A stretch of 64,000 nt of DNA, taken from assembly GCA_019634915.1 (NCBI GenBank), contig JAHCAN010000005.1, positions 1 through 64,000 on the forward strand, given 5' to 3'. The notes beneath the pieces were generated by a model that saw only the letters and a program-made list of their open reading frames with translations, did no database searches and was not told the DNA's origin. The position numbers and the translations under genes are program-made. Origin of the DNA: Steroidobacteraceae bacterium. GTDB taxonomy: Bacteria; Pseudomonadota; Gammaproteobacteria; Steroidobacterales; Steroidobacteraceae. This document shows, in pieces, positions 56,876 through 64,000 of the stretch (position 1 is the first letter of the stretch; the number at the start of each line of letters is the position of its first letter).

Positions 56876-58390
56876 TCACAGCGGCGCGCCGGCGCCGGGC
56901 CAGAGTTGCCGGCCCGGGAACCAGGACGCATGGAAGCCGGCCGCCACGCGCGCCGGCAACCGCACTTTCGCGATCGGGCCCGCGGTGATCCGCTTCGCGT
57001 CGAAGACCCAGGCCTCGGAACGGTAGTCCGCGATCTGCGTCGCGAGCGTGACGACGTAGCCGGAGTCCTCGTCGCCACCGCGCGTGCTCTTCGCGAACGG
57101 CGCCTCGCTCGGAAACCAGCCCGGCCCGTACTCGTAGATCTCGCGCGCGCCGCTCTCGTGATCGTATTTCACGAGTGCATCGAACGCGAGCGTCTGCAGG
57201 TCGGTGGGCACGCGCTGGTGATACGAGTAGCGCGACCTGACGCCATAGAGCCCGGCATCCGGCAGGCAGAACTCGACGTTCAGGTCATCGAGCTGCTCTT
57301 CGGACGACTCGCCGGTCTTCAGGTTCATGCGCCAGCGACGCAGATGGCCCCGGTAGCGCAGGTAGGCCAGCATCGAGGCGAGCGGACCCTCGTCGCGATC
57401 GCGCCGGATCGTCGGGTCGGGCTGGAAGCAGCCGTCCATCACGATCCAGTCGCCCTCCTCCCAGGCATTGACCATGTGCAGCACGTAACCCGGCGTGAAC
57501 TCGAACCACCTGACCTGCGCCTGCGTGCCGTAGCGCGGGATCACGCCGAAGCGGCTCGGCGTGTCGCGGTGGAACTCCACGACGCGGTGGCCGGTGCGAC
57601 GCAGCACCTCGGTGTCGTGGTAAAGAGGGAAGTCGTGCAGGATCGTGTAATGGCGCGTGATCGTCGTGTCGTGCGGCAGCCGCGGGCCGGGCAGGTCCAC
57701 GCGCGCGCGATGCTTCAGCGCGCCGTCGGCGCCGATCACGTAGTAGTCGAGATACGGCTTGAAATCGCCGTAGTCGTAGTCGATGTACTCGCCGGTGCGC
57801 GGGTCGACCTTCGGATGCGCATTGAGCGTCCCGCCGATCGCGCCGCCGAAACTCTCCTCGCCGATCGTCTCGAGCGTCAGCGGATCGAGCGCGCAGGGCC
57901 GGCCGGCGTTGTACCACTGCGCGAGCAGCCTGCCGTTGTGCAGCGTCAGCGTCGTGTTCGCGGTGTCCTTGCAGTAATCCGGGTTGACCGCCTGCTCGAG
58001 CGGACCCTGGACGCGCGCCAGATCGAACGGTCCCATCACGCCGGCAAGCTCGGCCCGCCCGCGGGCGATCTCCGCGCGCAGCGCGCGCGTCCAGATCCAC
58101 TTGCGCACATAGCTCGCGCGGCCGTTGCGGAAGTAGACGCCGTGCACCATGCCGTCGCCGTCGAACCAGTGATAGAGGCCCTTCGGCTCGAACACCGGGT
58201 TCGGGCCGTTGCGCATGTAGGCGCCGTACAGGTCGTCGGGAATCTCCCCGTGCACGACCTCGAGGTCGACCGCGGTGACCTCGGAGACCACCGGCGTGTA
58301 CGGGCCGTGCAGATAGGGATTGTCGACACGGTCGACCCAGGTCGGCCGATCGACGGGATCCGCAGGGTTGCCGAGCGCATAGGTCCGCAT
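56876..58390 (-). CDS. Carotenoid oxygenase family protein (RPE65/CCD/lignostilbene dioxygenase)
   Basis: 504 residues. A seven-bladed propeller enzyme that cleaves a carbon-carbon double bond of carotenoids, apocarotenoids or stilbenes, using non-heme iron held by four histidines. All four appear: LNAHPKVDPRTGEYIDYDYG, PHDTTITRHYTILHDFPL, YVLHMVNAWEEGDWIVMD and AAGFHASWFPG. The start is ATG 58390; AGGAG at 58404-58400 is nine bases upstream, while ATG 58399 would sit directly on it. Convergent with the NTF2-fold gene at 56335, 16 bases apart. Confidence 0.93.
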   Translation of the reverse strand: MRTYALGNPADPVDRPTWVDRVDNPYLHGPYTPVVSEVTAVDLEVVHGEIPDDLYGAYMRNGPNPVFEPKGLYHWFDGDGMVHGVYFRNGRASYVRKWIWTRALRAEIARGRAELAGVMGPFDLARVQGPLEQAVNPDYCKDTANTTLTLHNGRLLAQWYNAGRPCALDPLTLETIGEESFGGAIGGTLNAHPKVDPRTGEYIDYDYGDFKPYLDYYVIGADGALKHRARVDLPGPRLPHDTTITRHYTILHDFPLYHDTEVLRRTGHRVVEFHRDTPSRFGVIPRYGTQAQVRWFEFTPGYVLHMVNAWEEGDWIVMDGCFQPDPTIRRDRDEGPLASMLAYLRYRGHLRRWRMNLKTGESSEEQLDDLNVEFCLPDAGLYGVRSRYSYHQRVPTDLQTLAFDALVKYDHESGAREIYEYGPGWFPSEAPFAKSTRGGDEDSGYVVTLATQIADYRSEAWVFDAKRITAGPIAKVRLPARVAAGFHASWFPGRQLWPGAGAPL

Positions 58391-58411
58391 CGGGCGCATC
58401 TCCTGTATCAC

Positions 58412-58439
58412 TCAATAGGTTGCATTAGCAGACTGACAA
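58412..58439 (-). promoter_or_regulatory. Candidate promoter of the carotenoid oxygenase gene
   Basis: On the minus strand TTGTCA (58439-58434), 16-base spacer, TATTGA (58417-58412). The -35 and spacer length equal those of the promoter at 53580; the -10 is weaker. On the plus strand TTGCAT (58420) with TATGTT (58444) at 18 bases could serve the divergent NTF2-fold gene. Confidence 0.4.
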
Positions 58440-58505
58440 GGCCTATGTTACTCCAGATGCCGCCGCCGCGCCTGCCGGATCCGGCGGGCTGACTGGAGAC
58501 CTGCC

Positions 58506-58934
58506 GTGAGCCTCGAAGACAACAAGCGCGTGGTCCGCGACTTCCTCGGCCACTATGCCGCCGGCCGCTACGATGCGGCGCTCGACATGCTGGCCGCCGA
58601 TTCCACCTGGTGGCTGCCCGGCCATCCGCAGGAATTTCCCGCGGCCGGCAGCGTCGACAAGGAGACGGTCAGGCGCCGGCTGGCCGCCAATCTGAAGCTG
58701 CTGCCGCATGGCCTCGAGATCGACGTCGGCGCGATCACCGCCGAGGACGATCGCGTCGCGGTCGAGGCGGAAAGCCGGGCCACGCTGGTCGACGGCAGCC
58801 GGTATCACAACCGCTACCATTTCCTGTTCGTCGTGCGCGGCCGGGAAATCGTGCTCGTGAAAGAATATCTCGACACGCTGCATTCGAGCCGCGTGCTCGG
58901 TGCGGCACGCGCCGCCTTCCAGGCCGGCCGCTGA
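58506..58934 (+). CDS. NTF2-fold / SnoaL-like protein
   Basis: 142 residues from GTG 58506, with GGAG eight bases upstream. The SnoaL/ketosteroid-isomerase-like fold is seen in VVRDFLGHYAAGRYDAALDM, STWWLPGHPQEFP, RVAVEAESRATLVDGSRYHN and YHFLFVVRGREIVLVKEYLD. No signal peptide, so cytosolic. Family members are isomerases, hydrolases or cyclases; the substrate is unknown. Divergent from the carotenoid oxygenase. Confidence 0.85.
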   Translation: MSLEDNKRVVRDFLGHYAAGRYDAALDMLAADSTWWLPGHPQEFPAAGSVDKETVRRRLAANLKLLPHGLEIDVGAITAEDDRVAVEAESRATLVDGSRYHNRYHFLFVVRGREIVLVKEYLDTLHSSRVLGAARAAFQAGR

Positions 58935-58968
58935 ACGCGGCGACGGTCGGCGGCCGGCGCCGGCCGGA

Positions 58969-60210
58969 TCACCCGCCGGCGGCGTCGACGACGAAGCTGA
59001 CCGTGGTCGTCGCGCTGCCGCCCACGTTCAGCGTCGCGAAGGTCTTCGCGCCCTCCACCTGGTAGGCGCCCGCCCGGCCGGTCACCTGCTTCCAGCAGTC
59101 GAGCACCATGCGCACGCCGGTCGCGCCGACCGGGTGGCCGAGGCCGATCAGGCCGCCACTGGGATTGACCGGGATGCGCCCGCCGATCTCGATGTCGCCG
59201 GCTTCGATCGCGCGCCAGCTCTCGCCGGGCGGCGTGATGCCGAAGTGGTCGATCGCCATGTATTCGGTGGTCGTGAAGCAGTCGTGGGTCTCGATGCCGT
59301 CGATCTGCCCGATGCCGGCGATGCCGGCGCGCCGGAACGCATCGGTGATCGTGCGGCGCACCCACGGGAAGACATAGGGCTCGTCCCGGCTCGCGGCAAC
59401 CTTCTGCGCATAGGTGATCGGCGCCGTGCGATGCCCCCAGCCGCGAAGGCGCGCCAGCGCCTCGAGGCCGAGGCCGCGCCGCGCGGCATAGGCGCGCGCG
59501 ACCGGCTCGCTCGCGAGGAAAATGATCGCCGCGCCATCGGTGATCTGCCCGCAGTCCTGCTTGCGCATGTGGCCGTCGATGACCGGATTGGCGCGCTCGT
59601 CGGTGCCGAAGCTCTCCTCGCTGAACACCCAGCGGCGTGTCTGCGCATTGGGATTGCGGCGTGCGTTGGCGAAGTTCAGCTGCGCGATCTGCGCGAGATG
59701 ACGGTGATCGAGGCCGTAGCGCCGGTCGTATTCGTCCGCCAGCAGGCTGAACACGTGCGGCCACGGGAAACGCACGTCGGTGCATTCGTGCCCGGCCCAC
59801 ATCGCCGAGCCGCCGATCAGTTTCGCGGCCTGATCGCCGGGCACGTTGCGCATCTGCTCGATGCCGAGCACCGCGGCGAGCCCATAGCGGCCGGCCTCGA
59901 TCTCGGCGGCAGCCGCAAGCGTCGCGAGGCTGCCCGATGCGCACGCGCCCTCGTGCCGCGAGGCCGGCACGCCCGCAAGGTCCGGATGCGCCGCGGCGAC
60001 CAGCCCGCCGAGGTGCCCCTGTCCACAGAACAGCTCGGCGGCGAAATTGCCGACGTGCACGGTCTCGATGTCACGCGCCTCGAGCGCCGTGGCCTCGAGC
60101 CCGCCTTCGAGCACCATCCGGATGCCGTCGGCCAGCTCGCGCCCTTCGCGGGCCCAGTTGGCCGAGAAATCGGTCTGATAGCCGCCGAGTACATAGACCT
60201 TGTCGCTCAT
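58969..60210 (-). CDS. Thiolase / SCP-x-type acetyl-CoA acyltransferase
   Basis: 413 residues. MSDKVYVLGGYQTDFSANWA at the start, nucleophile Cys in SRHEGACASGSLATLAAA, VNPSGGLIGLGHPVGATGVR with the catalytic His, and a C-terminal ATLNVGGSATTTVSFVV. Absence of the second Cys in the C-terminal motif is typical of the SCP-x/thiolase-like subgroup. It would cleave a beta-ketoacyl-CoA, most likely of a branched or ring-derived acyl group. Fourteen bases separate it from the next upstream gene, the acyl-CoA synthetase. Confidence 0.9.
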   Translation of the reverse strand: MSDKVYVLGGYQTDFSANWAREGRELADGIRMVLEGGLEATALEARDIETVHVGNFAAELFCGQGHLGGLVAAAHPDLAGVPASRHEGACASGSLATLAAAAEIEAGRYGLAAVLGIEQMRNVPGDQAAKLIGGSAMWAGHECTDVRFPWPHVFSLLADEYDRRYGLDHRHLAQIAQLNFANARRNPNAQTRRWVFSEESFGTDERANPVIDGHMRKQDCGQITDGAAIIFLASEPVARAYAARRGLGLEALARLRGWGHRTAPITYAQKVAASRDEPYVFPWVRRTITDAFRRAGIAGIGQIDGIETHDCFTTTEYMAIDHFGITPPGESWRAIEAGDIEIGGRIPVNPSGGLIGLGHPVGATGVRMVLDCWKQVTGRAGAYQVEGAKTFATLNVGGSATTTVSFVVDAAGG

Positions 60211-60224
60211 CGCTGGATCTCCGC

Positions 60225-61922
60225 TCAGGATTCGTCAGCCGCGGCGATCGCCGCGATTTCGCTGCGCACGATCTTGCCGACCGGATTGCGCGGCAGCTCC
60301 CGCACGATGCGCAGGCGTTCGGGCCACTTGATCGGCGTGATGCCGCGCGCGCCGAAGTGGCTGCGCAGCAATTCGAGGGTGACCTGCCTGCCGGGCCGCG
60401 GCACGACGACTGCGCAGACGCGCTCGCCGAGCACGGTATCCGGATAGCCGACCGCGCCGGCTTCGGCGATGTCGGGGTGCTCGGCGAGCACCGCATCGAT
60501 CTCGTCCGGCGAGATCTTGAAGCCACCCCGGTTGATCTGCGTGCGCAACCGCCCGAGGAAGCGGTAGAAGCGCGGCTCCTCGGGCGCGATCTCGAACAGG
60601 TCGCCGGTCCGGTACCACCGGTCGGCGGTGAACGCCGCGGCGGTGAGCGCCGGCGCGCCGAGGTAGCCGTCGAACACCGTCGGTCCCCGGATCTGCAGCT
60701 CGCCGGGTTCGCCGGGCGATACGATCTCGGCGCCGCTCGCGGGATCCACGAGCCGCGTCTCGATCATCCGCGCGATGCGCTGCGGCCATTCGAGCTCGGA
60801 CCGGCCGAAGCGGGCGAAATAGCGCGCCCGGTGCTCCGCATCGGGCGCCTCGAGCGGGCCGCTCATCAGCGAGACCCCCTCGTTCGAGCCGAACATGTTG
60901 ACGATCTCGATGTCGTAGCGCTCCTTGTAGCCGCGGATCATCGCCGGCGCGAGCGGCGCCGAACCGGAGCCGACGCAGCGCAGGCCGCGCAGGTCGACGT
61001 CCTTCAGCAGCGCCTCGTTCTGCAGCAGCAGCATCAGCACCGCCGGCGGCGCGATCGCGTAATCGGGCCGCTCCGTCGCGATCTGCTGCAGGTACACCGG
61101 CAGCTCGAACGGGTGATGCAGCAGCAGCGTGCCGGCCATGTGCAGCCAGCTCATGAAGCAGCCGCCGATCGCGGCCATGTTGACCAGCGGAAACGGATTG
61201 AGCAGCGTGTCGCCGGGCCGCAGCCGGGCGCCTTCGGCGTGCGCATGGCTGATCGCGATCCAGTGGTTGTGCGAGCGCGGCACGCCCTTCGGCATGCCTT
61301 CGGTGCCGGATGTCCAGCAGATCGTCAGGATGTCGTCGGCCGACACGGCGGCCGCCTGCTCGAGCTCCAGCGCGCGCCGGTGTGCACCGGCATCGTTCGC
61401 GCCCGGCAACTGCAGCGCGCGTGCAGGCGGCGGCGCGTCGTCGCCGAGCACGAGCACTGCAGGGACGCCTGGCACATCGAGCGCCGCGCGCGCCGGTTCG
61501 GTCGCCTTGAAGCGCGCGACCGTGAGCAGCGCGCGCGCGCCGGTGAGCCGGCAGATCGGCTCGAGCTCGCCGCGGCGAAACTGCATCGGCACCGGACTCA
61601 CGACGATGCCGAGCCGCGCGGCGGCAAGGTAGACTGCAACGTACCCGGTGATGTTCGGCAGCTGCGTGACCAGCACGTCGTCGCGCCGCAGGCCGGCGTC
61701 GGCGAGCGCGCACATCGTCGAGTCGACGAGTGCGGACAGGGCCCGATAGTCGAGGCGGCGCGGCGCGGCACCGTCGAGATCGGCGCGGTTCGGCGGGTCG
61801 ATCACCGCGAGGCGCGCCGGGTCACCGGCGGCGTTGCGGGCATACAGGTCGTGGATGCGCACATCCGACCAGTAACCGCGCTCGCGATAGCCTGTGCTCA
61901 GCGCCTCGGGTGTCGTGCGCAT
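60225..61922 (-). CDS. AMP-dependent acyl-CoA synthetase
   Basis: 565 residues from ATG 61922, with GGGAGGA five bases upstream. LTICWTSGTEGMPKGVPRSH is the P-loop (Glu in place of Thr), MFGSNEGVSLMSGPL, DRWYRTGDLFEIAPEE, INRGGFKISPDEIDAVLAEH, and LPRNPVGKIVRSEI with the catalytic Lys. It is the third acyl-CoA ligase in 11 kb and pairs with the thiolase gene at 58969. The acid activated is not known. Confidence 0.9.
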   Translation of the reverse strand: MRTTPEALSTGYRERGYWSDVRIHDLYARNAAGDPARLAVIDPPNRADLDGAAPRRLDYRALSALVDSTMCALADAGLRRDDVLVTQLPNITGYVAVYLAAARLGIVVSPVPMQFRRGELEPICRLTGARALLTVARFKATEPARAALDVPGVPAVLVLGDDAPPPARALQLPGANDAGAHRRALELEQAAAVSADDILTICWTSGTEGMPKGVPRSHNHWIAISHAHAEGARLRPGDTLLNPFPLVNMAAIGGCFMSWLHMAGTLLLHHPFELPVYLQQIATERPDYAIAPPAVLMLLLQNEALLKDVDLRGLRCVGSGSAPLAPAMIRGYKERYDIEIVNMFGSNEGVSLMSGPLEAPDAEHRARYFARFGRSELEWPQRIARMIETRLVDPASGAEIVSPGEPGELQIRGPTVFDGYLGAPALTAAAFTADRWYRTGDLFEIAPEEPRFYRFLGRLRTQINRGGFKISPDEIDAVLAEHPDIAEAGAVGYPDTVLGERVCAVVVPRPGRQVTLELLRSHFGARGITPIKWPERLRIVRELPRNPVGKIVRSEIAAIAAADES

Positions 61923-61975
61923 CGGGTCCTCCCGGCCAGGCGGGCCAGTATAGCGCCGCATCCGGCCTCATAGTA

Positions 61976-61991
61976 TCGTTGTGCAAGTCAC
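61976..61991. promoter_or_regulatory. Candidate operator motif, copy 3
   Basis: TCGTTGTGCAAGTCAC lies midway between the divergent acyl-CoA synthetase and nitronate-monooxygenase-like genes. Reverse-strand 53597-53582 reads TCGTTGTGCAACTGAC, identical at 14 of 16 positions. The location and repetition suggest a local regulator site. Confidence 0.45.
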
Positions 61992-62021
61992 TGGCGTGGG
62001 AAAAATGCCGCGGGAAGATCG

Positions 62022-62975
62022 ATGAGGGACCGGCTCGGAGCGCTGCGCGGGCAGCTGCGGCTGCCGCTGATCGCGGCACCGATGTTCCTGGTCTCCGGGC
62101 CGGAGCTGGTGCTCGCGGCGTGCCGGGCGCGGATCGGCGGGGCGTTTCCGGCGCCCAATGCCCGCACACTCGATGTGCTCGACGCCTGGCTCGGACAGAT
62201 CGCCGGCCAGCACGCGCGCTGGGCCGCGGCCGGTGAGCACGTCGGGCCGTGGGCACTGAATCTCGTCACGCACCGCTCCTACGACCGGCTCGGCGCCGAG
62301 CTCGAACTGGTCGAGCGCCATCGGCCGCCGATCGTGATCACCGCGCTCGGCAGCCCGGCTCCGGTGATCGAGCGCATCCACCGCTACGGCGGGCTCGTGA
62401 TCGCGGACGTCAACAGCGTCGCGCTCGCCCGCAAGGCCGCGCAGGCCGGCGTCGACGGGCTCGCGCTCGTGTGTGCCGGCGCGGGCGGGCACACCGGCTA
62501 CCTCTCGCCGTTCGCGTTCGTCCCCGCCGTGCGCCGCTTCTTCGACGGCCTGCTGATCGTCGGCGGCGCGATCGGCCACGGCGGCGCCGTGCGCGCGATC
62601 GAGCTGCTCGGCGCGGACCTGGTCTACGCCGGCACGCCGTTCATCGCGGCCACCGAAAGCCTTGCGCCGGACCGCTACCGCGACATGCTCGTGCGCGCGA
62701 CGGTGCAGGACCTCGTGCTGTCGAGGGCACTGACCGGTGCCGACGCCTATTACCTGCGCGAGAGCATCCTCGCCGCGGGCCTCGACCCGGACGCGCTCGT
62801 CGGCAAGGAGAAGGTCGACTGGTCGAACTCGCAGGGCCAGGTCAAGGCCTGGAGGGACGTCTGGGCCGCAGGCCAGGGCGTCGAATGCGTGCGCGCAGTG
62901 GAACCGGTCGCGGCCATCGTCGAGCGCTACGCCACGGAATACGACGCGGCGCTCGCGGTACCCGGCTTCCATTGA
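62022..62975 (+). CDS. Nitronate monooxygenase (NPD) family flavoprotein
   Basis: 317 residues. A TIM-barrel FMN protein of the 2-nitropropane dioxygenase family: LPLIAAPMFLVSGPELVLAA, GGAFPAPNARTLDVLDAWL, GPWALNLVTHRSYDR, ALVCAGAGGHTGYLSPFAF, VGGAIGHGGAVRAIELLGAD and YAGTPFIAATESLAP. Homologues in catabolic clusters (for instance IpdC of steroid ring degradation) act on CoA thioesters rather than nitro compounds; the CoA-ligase neighbours favour such a role here. Confidence 0.88.
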   Translation: MRDRLGALRGQLRLPLIAAPMFLVSGPELVLAACRARIGGAFPAPNARTLDVLDAWLGQIAGQHARWAAAGEHVGPWALNLVTHRSYDRLGAELELVERHRPPIVITALGSPAPVIERIHRYGGLVIADVNSVALARKAAQAGVDGLALVCAGAGGHTGYLSPFAFVPAVRRFFDGLLIVGGAIGHGGAVRAIELLGADLVYAGTPFIAATESLAPDRYRDMLVRATVQDLVLSRALTGADAYYLRESILAAGLDPDALVGKEKVDWSNSQGQVKAWRDVWAAGQGVECVRAVEPVAAIVERYATEYDAALAVPGFH

Positions 62976-62983
62976 GGGATCCG

Positions 62984-63421
62984 ATGGACGGTGGAGCCGA
63001 ACTGCTGATCGGTGCCTGGCGTCTCGAGCGGTGGGAGATCGTCGCCGGCGATGGCACGCGCCGCCATCCGTTCGGCGCACGACCCGCGGGGCTGCTGATC
63101 TACACGGCGGACGGCTGCATGTCGGCGTGCATCATGGCCGGGGACCGGCCGGCGCTTTCGGCGCCGAACCCCAGGCGCGCCTCCGCCGCCGAGCGTGCCG
63201 CGGCCTTCGACGGGTATTTCAGCTATGCGGGCCGTTACCGCGTCTCCGGATCGCGCGTGCTGCACGAGATCGAGATCGCGCTGAACCCGGCGATGGTCGG
63301 CACGCCGCAGTGGCGCGACGCGCAGCTCGCCGGCAGCGAGCTGACGCTGTCGGCATCGGAGCCCGCGCCGAACGGCGGCGAGCGGTTGCACCGGCTGGTG
63401 TGGCGAAGGGCGCAGTCGTGA
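62984..63421 (+). CDS. Lipocalin-like domain protein
   Basis: 145 residues. LIGAWRLERWEIVAGDGTRR, GLLIYTADGCMSACIM, FDGYFSYAGRYRVSGSRVLH and LTLSASEPAPNGGERLHRLV follow the Lipocalin_5 pattern, a small beta-barrel seen in many catabolic clusters. It is 8 bases downstream of the flavoprotein, same strand. A ligand carrier is the inferred role. Confidence 0.78.
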   Translation: MDGGAELLIGAWRLERWEIVAGDGTRRHPFGARPAGLLIYTADGCMSACIMAGDRPALSAPNPRRASAAERAAAFDGYFSYAGRYRVSGSRVLHEIEIALNPAMVGTPQWRDAQLAGSELTLSASEPAPNGGERLHRLVWRRAQS

Positions 63422-63443
63422 GGCGCGGCGCGGTGGCCCGCGG

Positions 63444-64000
63444 CTAGGTCCGCTGCAGCACGATGCCGCAGCCGATGCCGCCGACGGCATGCGTGACGGC
63501 GACGCCCCACTCGCTGCCGGCGCGCTCCATCTCCGCGAGCAGCGTCGCGATCAGCACCGCGCCCGACGCTCCCATCGGGTGACCCATCGCGAGATGCCCG
63601 CCGCTCGCGTTGGCGCGCTCGGCCGCCGCGGGGCAGGCGCGCACGAAGCGGGCCGGCACCGCGGCGAATGCCTCCATGAACTCGATCGAGCCGGCATCCT
63701 CGAGGCCGATGCCCGCTTTCGCGAGCACCGCATCGAGCGCGACGAAACCGGCTTCGAACGGCAAGAGCGGATCGGTATTGACCTCGGCCCATGCGGCGAG
63801 GCGCGCGCGCGGCCGCAGGCCGAGCGCCTCGCCGCGGGCCCTGCTGCCGAGCATCACCAGGGCCGCGCCGTCGGCGATCGGCGGACAATGCGGCACCGCG
63901 TGCACGTGCTGCACGGGCCCGAGTTCGGGCGCGATGCGCCCGATGTACGCATCCGGGCCGAGCGCACCGAGCTGGCCGAAGGCCGGCCCGAAGCGCGCGA
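63444..64000 (-). CDS. Thiolase (acetyl-CoA acetyltransferase family), partial
   Basis: The C-terminal part only; the frame stays open to the window edge and the N-terminus lies beyond it. ALVMLGSRARGEALGLRPRA, FMEAFAAVPARFVRAC, GGHLAMGHPMGASGAVLIAT and a C-terminal THAVGGIGCGIVLQR give the GHP/GCG motifs of classical thiolases, unlike the SCP-x type at 58969. The reaction is cleavage of 3-oxoacyl-CoA. It confirms that the catabolic cluster continues to the right. Confidence 0.9.
   Translation of the reverse strand, partial: ARFGPAFGQLGALGPDAYIGRIAPELGPVQHVHAVPHCPPIADGAALVMLGSRARGEALGLRPRARLAAWAEVNTDPLLPFEAGFVALDAVLAKAGIGLEDAGSIEFMEAFAAVPARFVRACPAAAERANASGGHLAMGHPMGASGAVLIATLLAEMERAGSEWGVAVTHAVGGIGCGIVLQRT

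Noticed and set aside
58969-60210. Thiolase inactive because the second Cys of the C-terminal motif is absent
   Set aside because: The SCP-x-type subgroup commonly lacks it; the nucleophile Cys and catalytic His are present.

Overview
The window is 64 kb of GC-rich chromosomal DNA, almost fully coding, with no tRNA or rRNA gene, insertion sequence or CRISPR array that I could see. Several blocks point to a gammaproteobacterium: aroQ-accB-accC-prmA-(DUF3426)-dusB-fis-purH-purD, rho-trxA-rhlB head to head, and waaA with a Kdo kinase. groESL carries both a sigma-32-type promoter and a CIRCE element. CIRCE is uncommon in gammaproteobacteria but occurs in Xanthomonas-type lineages. Together with the lipid/CoA catabolic cluster at the right end, this suggests a deep-branching lineage such as Nevskiales, Steroidobacterales or Xanthomonadales; that placement is inference.

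Left part (1-16.5 kb): an internally deleted TonB-dependent receptor with a Fur box; bufB/bufC-like genes (DUF692 and DUF2063) without a visible precursor peptide; a PAS-GGDEF-EAL membrane protein; a protein-isoaspartate methyltransferase homologue; tolC; then lipopolysaccharide genes (waaA, kdkA, a GT9 glycosyltransferase, a DUF6165 protein), small zinc-finger and coiled-coil proteins, glnE, a lipoprotein and a secreted M20 peptidase.

Middle part (16.5-43 kb): two copies of a twin-hairpin element at the 3' ends of a VOC gene and groEL; groESL; a DsbD with a duplicated N-terminal domain; a TlpA-like thioredoxin; the fatty-acid/purine housekeeping block; two thioesterases; an outer-membrane protein; a repeat protein with a TonB-C-like domain; rho with an N-terminal extension; trxA; rhlB; a HAD phosphatase and a PHP-domain nuclease whose start codons overlap; a DUF465 protein; an MscS channel; arfB; and a VNG-repeat lipoprotein.

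Right part (43-64 kb): a tightly overlapping operon (DUF411 metal-binding lipoprotein, PLP decarboxylase, OsmC, CDP-glycerol-transferase-like protein, MFS exporter), a secreted metallo-beta-lactamase-fold enzyme, then a catabolic cluster with three acyl-CoA synthetases, two thiolases, two SDRs, a thioesterase, a carotenoid oxygenase, two NTF2-fold proteins, a nitronate-monooxygenase-like flavoprotein and a tandem HxlR regulator. A 16-bp motif recurs in three divergent promoter regions of this cluster. The natural substrate is not evident; a terpenoid, apocarotenoid, steroid or aromatic acid processed as CoA thioesters is the best inference.
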